In this document: positions 11,649-22,000 of the stretch, in pieces
Layout: every line of letters begins with the position of its first letter
Position numbering within the stretch: position 1 is the first letter of the stretch
NCBI RefSeq assembly: GCF_004359215.1
Contig: NC_090613.1
Coordinates: forward strand, 5,382,774 to 5,446,773
Length of the DNA stretch: 64,000 nt
Source: Bremia lactucae
Taxonomy: Eukaryota > Oomycota > Peronosporomycetes > Peronosporales > Peronosporaceae
Direction of reading: 5' to 3'
Program-made: the position numbers and the translations under genes
The notes under the pieces: generated by a model
What the model saw: the letters and a program-made list of their open reading frames with translations, nothing else
Databases searched by the model: none
What the model was told of the DNA's origin: nothing

Positions 11649-12472
11649 CTAGCAGCATCCACTCTTGGACTTGGATGCTTGCGGTGGAGTGATCGGAAAC
11701 GCTTCACGTTCGGGTTGAATCGGATTCTTCGGAAGCCTCTTAGCAATCGCGACGAACAGATCCTTCACGTTTACTGCCGTTTTGGCCGAGGTCTCCATGT
11801 GCAAAATATCGTTATCCTCAGCGTACTGGTGGGCTTCCTCATACTCAACCTTGCGGCGCGCCTCAAGATCAGCTTTGTTGCCTGCAAGAGCGATGACCAC
11901 GTTAGGGTCACCGCGACGTTGCAGCTCCTTGACCCAGGACTTGGCACCAGTAAAAGAGTCCTAAGTACAAAACGTAAGTCCTGTTCCACTTATCACATAT
12001 GAGCTCAAGACTCAATTTTACCTTATTCGTTACATCATACACGACGATCGCCGCTGCTGCACCACGGTAATACATTGGAGCTAAACTGCGGTATCGCTCT
12101 GCCGTAAATAAAAAGCAGCAGTCAACATGATCATTCCTGTGTTTGTGCATCATTTAAGGTATATTCTTCTAGCTTAAGACTTGCCTTGTCCTGCGGTATC
12201 CCAGATCTCAAACTTGACTGTCATGCCATCCTCAAGACCGACTGTTTGTGTAAGAAAAGCAGCTAGAAAGTGCCATAAGACACCGACAACAGTTGATTAG
12301 TACCTCGGCACTTATTAACCCATTATCGCAGAGAAGATGTCATACCACCAATTGTGGGCTCCTGGAATTCAAAGAATTCATCGCGCACAAACCTCACGAC
12401 GAGGCACGACTTGCCCACGGCAGTGTCACCCAAGAGCACCAGCTTAAAATGGCACGTCTTGCTCTGGGACAT
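11649..12472 (-). CDS. RAB5: Rab5-type small GTPase
   Basis: Rab5 controls early endosome fusion and endocytic traffic. Four exons on the minus strand: 12472-12346, 12262-12185, 12098-12022 and 11960-11649, giving 197 residues. All nucleotide-binding motifs are present: P-loop GDTAVGKS (15-22), WDTAGQE (63-69), NKAD (122-125) and ETSAK (150-154). The effector region [11 protein letters not shown] and the helix [20 protein letters not shown] are characteristic of Rab5 rather than other Rabs. The C-terminus SGCC carries the double cysteine for geranylgeranylation. Introns are 83, 86 and 61 nt. Intron 2 has a GC donor (CAAG|GCAAGT), and no GT donor nearby keeps the WDTAGQERY frame. It converges with ORMDL. 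Confidence 0.95.
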
Positions 12473-12844
12473 GCTCGCGTCTTCCCTTTATAAGCAACGT
12501 TTGTATTGCTTTGCGATCGTTCGCTGGATAAACGCCACTGCAATTTCAACCACTGCAAGGTTGAAATTCTCGCCGATAGGAAGCGCCCGCTAATGGCTTC
12601 TTTCTTCTTTTCTACTCACTTTAAATCTGCTACTTGTTTTTACACACGCGATAAATAAGCGTTTTGTAAATCCCCAGATGGGAGAAGAATCTGTTTGTGT
12701 ACATCCGATTTGACGGGATTTGTATTGTGATAATACATTAAATTGCAAAGATTATTACAATAGTGGTCTAAGCAGCGAGCTGCGTACGTCCCGCCGATTT
12801 AGAATGGTGTTCCCAAACGTAATCGCGCTTCACGCGTTAGCAAT
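12473..12844. other. Intergenic between Rab5 5' end and Mago 3' end
   Basis: No coding feature. It should contain the Rab5 promoter on the minus strand and the Mago 3' end; no specific element was identified. Confidence 0.45.
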
Positions 12845-13668
12845 TTACGGAATGGGTTTGATCTAAAGAGAAATATTGCGAGTTAGACTTCAGCACATAA
12901 TAAAAATTTGAAAGGTGCACTACCTTAAAGTGCAGTGTGATCAACGAGAAAACTAGACATTTGAGGTCCTGTACCAGGTAGTAAAGTACGCGAAGGCCCT
13001 CCGGGTCCTTACTGTCCTGCACATCCAGCAGCGAGCCGATCTTTGCGCACTGCACAAAGGTCACAACCGAACCAGCAAAAATCAGATACAGAGACACTGC
13101 TCCTTCAGTCCATGTAAACGCACCGTGAAGGAGATATGATCGTCGCCCAGCACTACCTCCAGCTCCTGTCGACCAACGCGATCCGGCTCAGGCCACTGCT
13201 TATCATCTTCTCTATTTAAACCAATAACTTGAGCTTAATTACTGCACCAATCAAGGAGAACTTAGAGCAAAACGAACTTCGTGATCTCACTATCGCTAAT
13301 GATCCGCTTCACCTCTTCAATAACCGACTGAGACACCGTCACTACAGATTATGATAGCGAGTAGGTGACACGTATAACAACAAATTTGCATCATTATAAG
13401 CTAAGATAGCAAGTAGATTGCTTAAGGCATATACTTACCTTCTTTGCGTATCATCGAGTCTTTCTTGTAGTTGGAATTATTAGCATAACGGAGCTTTCCG
13501 TTCGTACGAAATTCAAATTCCATAAATTCATGCCCGAACTTGCCACGGTGACCAACGCTGCGATAAATTAAGACATTACATCTAATAGTAACGTAACAGT
13601 GTGCGTTCGAGTATCACGAGATAAAATACGCACTAGTAGCGCACATAGAAATCGTCGTCGCGGGGCAT
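12845..13668 (-). CDS. MAGOH: Mago nashi, exon junction complex subunit
   Basis: Mago pairs with Y14/RBM8A in the exon junction complex on spliced mRNA. Six exons on the minus strand: 13668-13634, 13557-13439, 13341-13278, 13211-13124, 13049-12924 and 12862-12845, giving 149 residues against about 146 in other eukaryotes. Conserved blocks run in order: [71 protein letters not shown], then [19 protein letters not shown] and the terminal [14 protein letters not shown]. All junction phases agree and each intron is 60-100 nt with standard GT-AG ends. The last exon encodes only IKPIP and the stop. It is transcribed divergently from the DP gene. Confidence 0.95.
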
Positions 13669-13786
13669 TGTAGTTGTTTCTTGGATAAAGGACCAGTATC
13701 AAATATTAACCAATGAAAAGATCTCATCAATTCCCTCACCAGCCAAGCCTACACAATTGTCACAACGTGTAAGAAAGAACGGAAGT
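13669..13786. promoter_or_regulatory. 118-bp divergent promoter region (Mago / DP)
   Basis: The start codons of the minus-strand Mago gene and the plus-strand DP gene are only 118 bp apart, so both promoters must lie here or inside the 5' ends. A CCAAT box (accaatg, about 13709) is present. The DP start could be further upstream only if an extra exon has been missed. Confidence 0.5.
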
Positions 13787-15268
13787 ATGTCAGCTGACGG
13801 AACTCCAGAATCCGTCATCCTCAGTTCTCTGATACAAAGGCCGAGTAAATCTAAGGTACCAGCGAAAGGAGTAGGCAAACGACGTGCTGGAGCTGGAGTT
13901 AATCGTAGCATAAAGCGAGTGACGCGCCGGGAGCTGAAGAAATTGGTGGAGATGGACCTGGAAGAAAAAGATGACGTTTCAACAGGTTGACACAAGTTGC
14001 TTAAGGAATTTAATTTGCTGTCACTGACTCTTTATTAATTGTAAGTACCGGTTAAGAAAGAAGCAATAGGTGCTGTGGCGTGTAGTGATAATAGTACTCC
14101 GGCGTCGATGACGCCGACGAGCCTTCATGACGATTTTTTGAACATGATGAAGACACAAGGACTTGAAAAGATAGCAACGGAGGCAGGTCTATTGAGAGAC
14201 GGTGCTCTTGTTGCATCACAACTTTCGGTCACTCCATCGTTCACTACGAATACGCTAGTCGACATTGAAAGTGAAAGAAAGCCAATGTTAGCGCCTTCAA
14301 CGCTGTCAAGTCCGTCATTCACCAGCCCGTATGTGTGCGCATGAGTGTGTATGCAACTCGTAATTTTTTTTAATTATTATGAGCATAGTTCCTAATATTG
14401 TGGCTTTCTGTGCAGTCCACCGGGAAAGACGAGAAAGTATTTAAAGATCAATAAGGGCTTGCGTCATTTTAGTATGAAGGTGTGCCAAAAAGTGGAAGAG
14501 AAGCATGTGACGTCTTACAATGAAGTTGCTGACGAGCTCGTGCTCGAGTTTGTCACTATGCGACCAAACGATTCGGTTTGTGAGCTGGAGGCAAATTTTT
14601 ATGTCCTCAAGGCAAGGCTTACCATCATTGCCCTTTATACTTGTAGGTATACGACGAAAAGAACATTCGACGACGTGTTTACGATGCACTCAATGTGCTT
14701 ATGGCTATGGACATTATTTCGAAAGAACGAAAGGAAATTCGATGGAAAGGGCTGCCCTCAAACTTACAGCATGATACGGAAATGCTTATGGTTTGTATAC
14801 AGCTAGTTTTTGATCTGTCCAGATTTTTCAATGGCATTCTTTTTAATGGCATTTGTGCAGGCTGAAAGAAATGAGCGTATGAAGAGTGTTAAACAGAAAA
14901 AACAACATTTGCAGGATCTGTTAGTGCAGCAAGTTGCAATGAAGAATCTCTTAAAACGAAACGCTGAACGCAAGCGGAAGGAGTGCGAAGACTCGGCAGG
15001 CGCCACCATTGTACGCGACGAGGGTCGAGTATTCTTACCATTTATTGCAGTGAACACCAGTAAAGACACTGTAATTCAGTGCGAGATGTCAGAAGACCGC
15101 CAAGACATTTTTTTCAACTTTAGTGCACCATTTGAGATTCACGACGACGCAGACATATTACAAAAGCTTAATTTACACAAGGCAACCTATGCGAGTCTGA
15201 AGCACATGGTTCCTGGCAATTTATTATCCTATCTTCCAGCTGAATGTGAACTGAAGAGTGAAGAGTAG
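13787..15268 (+). CDS. TFDP: E2F dimerisation partner (DP) transcription factor
   Basis: DP proteins pair with E2F to bind promoters of G1/S genes. Five exons: 13787-13985, 14070-14328, 14416-14575, 14647-14790 and 14861-15268, giving 389 residues. The winged-helix DNA-binding domain spans about residues 163-245: [30 protein letters not shown], then [34 protein letters not shown]. It is followed by the DP dimerisation coiled coil (about 255-295, starting [15 protein letters not shown]) and a beta-rich domain ending near [11 protein letters not shown]. The long basic N-terminus ([18 protein letters not shown]) is low in complexity. The ATG chosen is the first in frame after the Mago/DP intergenic region. 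No E2F partner is seen in the window. Confidence 0.9.
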
Positions 15269-15464
15269 ATCGCGTAGACGTAGCGTTATGTAGATTCATA
15301 GGAGGATAGTTAGAGAGCGAGGAGGGGACACGAGAAGACTCGAGTATTATAATATTTGTTTTTTTGGGCCGATGGCTTTAAATTTCTGGGTCACTCTTAG
15401 GAACCATGGCATATGGTTTAATCGATTATTATGATGTTGCGGGCGTAGGAGACTCTTACCTTGG

Positions 15465-15683
15465 TCAAGTGCAGCCAATTACTACCACGTCGGCGTAGCT
15501 GCGAGCCTTCGAGCCTGGTTTTAAACGCCTTTCCTCCGCAAGAAATACCCATCCTTCCACATCAGTCTCGCGCGTGAAGGGTGTCTCCTGAGATATTTGT
15601 TGGCCTGACTCGTTGGTGGCAGTGCTTGCTCTGTTAAGCGTGTTGCTGGGGCTTAAGAAGCGGTGTAGAGCGGATTTAAGCAT
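15465..15683 (-). CDS. Small ORF, possibly mitochondrial, unknown function
   Basis: A 72-codon open frame on the minus strand. Its N-terminus (MLKSALHRFLSPSNTLNRAS) is basic, hydroxylated and free of acidic residues, as in mitochondrial presequences; a compact segment with GWVFLAEERRLKPGSKA follows. I do not recognise the family. A strong donor-like sequence (CCAAG|GTAAGAG) lies just after the stop, so the 3' end could be spliced and the product different. It occupies an otherwise unused gap between DP and STIL, which argues mildly for a real gene. Confidence 0.4.
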   Translation of the reverse strand: MLKSALHRFLSPSNTLNRASTATNESGQQISQETPFTRETDVEGWVFLAEERRLKPGSKARSYADVVVIGCT

Positions 15684-16028
15684 TTTAGCAACGTGAACAA
15701 TTTGGAGCGAACTTGGAAAAGACGGGTGTTTTAATCGTCAGATCTGGCGGGAAAATATCTCAGAGAGTATGCCGAATCGACTATTATTGCCTTCACCCAT
15801 TTTTCAAATTCATTAACGACAAAATATACTTGACGCTGCAGCTTCTTGAATTAATAAGGCAGCAAATGTTTGTTTGCTAGTCAAGACATTCACCGACATA
15901 ATGGGCTAATTTGCAGCATTAAACAATTGTAAATGCCTCTGCCTAAAGGTTAATGGCTTTTTTTCTTCCAATCAAATAGTTATGTCAGAATTCCGCACGC
16001 AAATCTCAATCCGCAAGCGCTTTGATCT
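15684..16028. other. Intergenic, divergent (small ORF / STIL)
   Basis: This 345-bp stretch should hold the STIL promoter and, if the small ORF is real, its promoter too. No clear core element was identified. Confidence 0.4.
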
Positions 16029-18944
16029 ATGCAGGCGAGTAACTCCGACATCCGGCGGCACTTTAAACAATTTGACGACGAGCTGCAGGATAGCGATCAG
16101 ACCTTCTCGCAATCTGTGCAGTATTCACGTCCCCGCCATCGCCCTTCTTCCATTAAAGACGCGAGCAATAACAGCGTTAAGCCCCTTCGTTGTCGGTTTC
16201 CGACCTCCGCCTTCTTCTCAGACTCGACGGATGATGACGTGTCAAGGCCGATCGCAACGTCTCCAAGCCGCTCTCAGCTATCAAGGAGTGCGTGCAATCG
16301 TTCAAAGTATACGAAGCATTATAATGTGCCGCTGCATATGAGTGTAGGGCCGAGAGAAGGGCAAATAGGGAAGACTCACATGCCTAGACTCCACGTTCAC
16401 CCCATTCAATTCCCAATCACGCGCTCTGTGCTTTGGGATCGCCGTCCATTATCGGCTGGACCTATCAAGCTATCACTTGAGCAAATTCTTCTGCAATTTA
16501 TCGTGTCGGCAGATGCTTTAAAGGAAATTTACAAGTTGTATCGAGAGAAAAAGGATGCACAGGACAATTATATCGTGCTTTGCTATTTGTATGGTAATGC
16601 GTCAATGGGAATAGAAAACAAAGTGCTACTTAAGCGAGTTATGAGGCACAAGGAGGACGTAAGAGCTGCTGGCATATGGTGTGTCCCGGTGCTTTCTATG
16701 GCGATTACTGAAGACAATTCTGAACTATTACGAAATAGCTACGTGAGTTCTGTTCAATCCGTGCAAAGCAGCTATCGTGACGAGTACACTGACGATGTCT
16801 CGTGTAAGCTTCAGCCTAAGCTGCTTGTGTTTCAATCGTCACCCCATGCCGCACAGCTTGAGTTTCAGCTTGAATGTGTCGCGTCTCCAGTTCTATTTAC
16901 GTTTAATCTCGTTCGTAACTTGCCATTGCTCATGACGCCACTTGCTGCGACATTGGCAAAGCGCGACTTAACAATTCGGTCGGGAAATCTACGCTCAGGG
17001 TATCTCACGCTTGATTCGACGCGGAAGGCGGTTCCACTATTGAAAGTTGATCCCCTCGTGATGCAGTACCCTATTATAGGAGTATGGGTCTATGGTGTTC
17101 AGATTGATGACGCATGGGACGATGACAGAGCGCGACGACAGCTTGCCAGTCCGTTCTTGTACTTTGCTTGTATTGGCTTCTTGATGTCTGAGGCGATTCG
17201 AGAGCGGGTGGGGCCTGCAAAAAATACATTCTTGGTGGCATTATATCCTGCCAATGATCTTGAGTGTGTTGGAACAATTGGTACTTTGCCACGCTTTTTT
17301 GAATGTAGCTATTCATCCTTTTTGTCACCACCGGAGGAGCCACTACCATTAGAGCTCTATTCCCATCGAAGATCCTGTTTAGTCGGCGTTTCTAAATTCT
17401 CAACTGACGTGGAATTTATCTTGTCGGCTGCGACGACAAGGGAGTGGGAAGAAGCAAGACATCAAATGAAAATTCCGGCATCGCTTCGAACTGAAATAGA
17501 TAATTTGGAATGTAAAAGGTCCCGATTAGGTGCTTATAAGGAACAGGAGCGCTCTGTGGCATTACAGGACATACGTTTAGTCTCAGTCGGTGATGAAGAT
17601 CAAGTAGACGGGTTGAGTGGGTGGACAATTACCGATGATGCTATTAAAAAGAGTGTATCTCTTGGTCTTAATGGAGCGACTCCTGCACTGAAGTCCAAAG
17701 CTGAAAATGCGGCGTTTGCAAATGTTAATTTGGTAGATGATCAAGAGAATTTGCTAATTGGTGGGCAAGAGAAGTATGAGGCGAAGAGTGACAGTGATAT
17801 TTCGAAAACATCCTCTTCGAAAAATGTAGAAGTAGCTACTGAAGCTGCAAAGCGTGTTGGTTCTTTTTATAATTCGAATAAATCCCGAAGTTGTTGTAAA
17901 ACGCAGCAGCTTTTAACCATTCAGCACCAACAGATTCTTGAAAATCAGCAAAAACAGCTCCATGATATGCAAGATCAAATTTCTCAGCTGCGTCACCTTT
18001 TAAGTGTTGCACGAAGCGGTAGCAGTTCTGAAAGGCAAACAAATGCATCCCTTGATGACGGAATTGACGAATCAGGCGATAACAAGCTAAGTGTTGATGC
18101 GATACATACACATACTTCAAGTGCAGGGTGCAAGCCCGAGGATGGCAATACATGCTTGCAGCTGTCGATGGCTTCAGAATCCCAACGCAATGAAGACGAT
18201 TCTGATTCTGACATAAATTCGCTATTTAAAGTTGAAAATGACAGAGACGATTCCATGGACTTTTCTCTCAGCTCTTTGAACTTGTCATCGATTCGCAGTG
18301 GCTCGGACGCTGGCTTGTCATCTCAATCGTCATCACCAGTAGGTAGACAAGCAAAGCAATTATGCCCTTTAGAAATGCATGATAAGGATTTAGCTGTTGA
18401 AAAGGCTGCTCATTCCGACGTTAATCGTTCAACCCGATCTGAACCGCCGGAAGTGCCAATGTCGAATGGGGAGACAGCCCAACAGCTCGCATTAAGTGAA
18501 ATATGTGGCGATGACGAAGCAGATTCGTGCAAACTTCAAGAGCACGAAAATGCTGAGGAGAGGAGTGCTCTCAAATTATTTCTGGGTGAATTAGATGAAT
18601 TTGGTTCGTCGTCAAATCCTTCAGCTGTCGATAATGTCGAAAATGTACATGCGAATATTCCAAATTTTGTGGTTGACAATAGAAGCAGAGGTGACAATGA
18701 ATCTAGTGGCGATAAATTCTCGAAAATTGAGCGACTATTGTCACCTGACGCCTACCTTCGCAAAATTGGAGGCTTTGTCGACCTTCACAAGGGCTGCTTT
18801 ACGACCCCGTCTCTCGATTTTCACAGCTTTTGCGTACCTCGGATCAAATATTCGACTGAGTCCCCAGAATACCCAATGTCCGATTCGGAAGACGAAGAGA
18901 CTCGACTTATTGAGCGAAAGTACAAACAATTAATGGCAGCATGA
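16029..18944 (+). CDS. STIL: STIL/Ana2-like centriole duplication factor
   Basis: STIL binds PLK4 and SAS-6 to start procentriole assembly. This single-exon gene encodes 971 residues. The N-terminal STIL domain is recognisable: SVLWDRRPLSAGPIKL (about 138-153), SGYLTLDSTRK near 325 followed by a block with MQYPIIGVWVYGV, and IRERVGPAKNTFLVALYP near 395. A glutamine-rich coiled coil (TIQHQQILENQQKQLHDMQ, about 630-665) matches the central coiled coil that binds PLK4. A conserved C-terminal motif (SPDAYLRKIGGFVDL, about 904-918) resembles the KKYMKRYGLL region of animal STIL. The rest is Ser/Asp-rich and disordered, which is usual. The start is the first ATG that leads into the conserved frame. 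Evidence is motif order only, but the matches are specific. Confidence 0.85.
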   Translation: MQASNSDIRRHFKQFDDELQDSDQTFSQSVQYSRPRHRPSSIKDASNNSVKPLRCRFPTSAFFSDSTDDDVSRPIATSPSRSQLSRSACNRSKYTKHYNVPLHMSVGPREGQIGKTHMPRLHVHPIQFPITRSVLWDRRPLSAGPIKLSLEQILLQFIVSADALKEIYKLYREKKDAQDNYIVLCYLYGNASMGIENKVLLKRVMRHKEDVRAAGIWCVPVLSMAITEDNSELLRNSYVSSVQSVQSSYRDEYTDDVSCKLQPKLLVFQSSPHAAQLEFQLECVASPVLFTFNLVRNLPLLMTPLAATLAKRDLTIRSGNLRSGYLTLDSTRKAVPLLKVDPLVMQYPIIGVWVYGVQIDDAWDDDRARRQLASPFLYFACIGFLMSEAIRERVGPAKNTFLVALYPANDLECVGTIGTLPRFFECSYSSFLSPPEEPLPLELYSHRRSCLVGVSKFSTDVEFILSAATTREWEEARHQMKIPASLRTEIDNLECKRSRLGAYKEQERSVALQDIRLVSVGDEDQVDGLSGWTITDDAIKKSVSLGLNGATPALKSKAENAAFANVNLVDDQENLLIGGQEKYEAKSDSDISKTSSSKNVEVATEAAKRVGSFYNSNKSRSCCKTQQLLTIQHQQILENQQKQLHDMQDQISQLRHLLSVARSGSSSERQTNASLDDGIDESGDNKLSVDAIHTHTSSAGCKPEDGNTCLQLSMASESQRNEDDSDSDINSLFKVENDRDDSMDFSLSSLNLSSIRSGSDAGLSSQSSSPVGRQAKQLCPLEMHDKDLAVEKAAHSDVNRSTRSEPPEVPMSNGETAQQLALSEICGDDEADSCKLQEHENAEERSALKLFLGELDEFGSSSNPSAVDNVENVHANIPNFVVDNRSRGDNESSGDKFSKIERLLSPDAYLRKIGGFVDLHKGCFTTPSLDFHSFCVPRIKYSTESPEYPMSDSEDEETRLIERKYKQLMAA

Positions 18945-19070
18945 TTCTGCCAACGGGGTGAACCTTCCAAGCTGTAAGAGGCAGTTTCGTCGAGAAGTTA
19001 TAAAGATAGACTGGGTGTTATGAAATGTGCCCGTACAAAATATTAAGACATATAGTCGTATGACTTGCCA

Positions 19071-22000
19071 TTATGATAACACCGGAGCAATTAATTCGTC
19101 AAATGGCTGCTTCGTATCCAGCTGCATTGACGTCTGGTCGGTTTGCGGATCCTTCACGTACACGAGGTAGTCGGCGGGAAGCATGAACACATTGGTTAGC
19201 TGTCTAGAGGTGGCAGCATTTACCACGAACCTAAAGCGGTTCAAGTTGTAGATACCTGACGCCATAAAGCAAGCCTTAAGCTGAATTGTCACCTGACTGT
19301 TAGCAGCGAAGCGCTCAATTTGCTTTTTGGTGATGCCAGTCCAGAAAAATCGCGGCGGAGAACCATGAGGTGGAGAGGCGCCGGAATGCGTGACCGAGTG
19401 CAGTTTCGTTAGCGCTGACAACTTTGGAATTGAAGCCTGAGCTTCTTCGGGATGAAGCAATTCAATTGTCACGTCGAGAGGTGTTGAATTAGGCGCTGAA
19501 TCGTTACAGATTTGCATCATGATATCCAATTCCGCCATCCTGTGCTTTGACTTTGAAACAGGGAATGCGGACTCGTGCAACTTGATCGAATCCTTGTATT
19601 TAAGCGTGACAGTCAAAGGACAAGAAGTTTCGTGCATCAATGGAAGAATCTTGACAGCCGTGAGGTTAATTTGACCAATCGCTCGATGACATGACACTTC
19701 GCTTGAGTACTCAGTCGACCATACGAGTACAAGATGGCCATCTGTTCCCAAATGCGATAGCAGCGCGTCTTTTGACGTTGGCTGCGGTTCCTGCTGTGAC
19801 GTCGCGTCATTCCCGTCTCCGACCGCAGCATTTTTCAGTGCCTTGTTCTCTCTTCTCACACTCTGAATTGTTCGAAACCCTCCACTACGTTTGCCCCCGC
19901 TGGAATCACTCATTTCAGCGCCGCCAATTCGAACGAGTGCTGCAGCGTTTTCTAAGCACAAAAACTGTTGAATTGGCAAGTTTGCCGATAACTCGTTACT
20001 CTCTAGGCTAGACGTTAAAGACAATTTGCACCATTCTGATGCTTCCGCATAATTGCCGCGTCGACGCACCACGCGAAAATAACTTGTACTCGCTTCCGAA
20101 AAGCCAAGATGCAGCGAATCTCGCACCTCAGTTGATTTCTGAGATGCCATCCGACTCAAGTTTTCCACGGACCACGAGTTGCTGACGCATAAAAGCTCTT
20201 CGAGTCGCACAACGCTGCCAAGAACATTTGTTGTTGCATGATGATCTCGTCGCTGATTCGACACTGTAATGCCCAGGATGTACTCACCACGGGCACTAAA
20301 ATTTGGCTCGATAGAGTACGATACGTCGATGCACGGAAGCAGGTCCAAGTCCAATTTGATCTTGACTGTGCGTGAGAGTGAGGGTATATGACTAACGGGT
20401 TTAGTTGTGTACTTAAAAAGAAGAGCCGCGAGATGGCGCCCTGCAACTAAGCCACGCGCCCATATTGTTACCTCCTCGCGCTCTCCTGGAGCGAGTACAA
20501 CTTTACTCAAGTCCACGACGTGGCCGTTAGCCCCAACGTAGCCGCACAAATCTTCCACCGTGCCTGATTTCGATGTGCAGAGCTGCAAATCGGTACAGCA
20601 AACTTGCAGATTATGTAATGATGCCGTTCCTGCGTTAATTAATAAAGCTTTAAGCTTAATTAATTCACCAACAAATGATTCCGTAGGAACCACTTTGATT
20701 TCCACACCAAGCCATGGCATGGATTCGACAACATTAGCGATGAGGCTCATGTTTGGTGCTCGAGCGCGGGCTTCTCGGTGCGCTCGTGTATCGTTCAAAA
20801 GCGGTCCTGGGAGGTTAAACGCGTGCTCGCCTTGTACATCACCACCGCATATTGACCACCGGACGCCAGTCAACTTGAGCCTTCCACATATATGCGGGCA
20901 GACCGCAAGGCGCACTCGTTCTTCACTACATGGAAGCAGCTGGAGGTTCACACTATTAATTTCGACACGCTGTTCATCAGGCTCCAAGCTCTCAGGGACA
21001 TCAAATACAATCGCTTCACCAGCACTCTCGAACGTTCCAAACAAATGAATATCTTCGACGTCCACAGCACAAGAAAGTGCATTCTTCATCACAAATTCAA
21101 CGAAAATCTGCTCACCCTTCACGTAGTTTTCTGGCTGGGGAATTACTGCATTCTTTTTATTGCGGTACCCTGCGTAGAGATGCAAAGGCGCATACCAACT
21201 CTTGGCTTCTGTTTGTTCACCAGCCGCCATATATTGATGCAAAAGTTGTTGGTTGTCCATCATTTGTCCAAGGTCTCGCCACATTTCTGCTTCCAAATTA
21301 TTGCCGTCAATCGAGCGGTCAATTCCAATTGCATTCGTGGCTGCAAACACAACAGTCGACTTTTCATCCAACTCAGGCATCCGTAAGTCTCTCACTAACA
21401 ATCTTTTCACACCTCCATTGCTGCCTGTGATACAGACAGGTCCATTAGAAGATAAGGAAGATGGCGATGCGTCAGCACGTTCTGTCGCCAAAAATTCTTT
21501 GACCATTAGCCCAAAATCGTAAAGCATGGCTTCCTGCTGGCTTGCTGAATTGCGGCCTGTGCCAATTAATTTCAGAAACAAAATAATTGTAGCCATTCGG
21601 TCGTTCAACTTGTTTGCCTGTTGTGTCAGCATAAAGTTGATATGGTCTTCAACAAGGAACCAGCCGCTACAGTCGTAAATGGCACGTGCGAGAGAGTAGC
21701 ACCTCGCCGAGTGTTTTTCATGCCCTAAAGTGTTGTAAACATGGCCCGCCATGACCATTCGGAAACCATATTTGCGAAACTTTGGTTGTCTTGCACGGAC
21801 ATCACATAGAGCGGCTCGCTCCATGAGAATAGCAGCGCATATTCCCTGCTCCATTGTTGAGCCACGAATCAGTGCCGCCGATGCATTGTCCATATAGTCA
21901 GTAAATAGCCCAGACTTGCTGAGGGCGTAAAATATCTCACCAGCAATTACTGCAATTCGAATTGCCAAGCGTTGAGTCAACACCGAAGGAGTCTTGGCAT

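Noticed and set aside
20892..21386. 164-codon plus-strand ORF
   Set aside because: It is antisense to TRAPPC8 and has no recognisable features.
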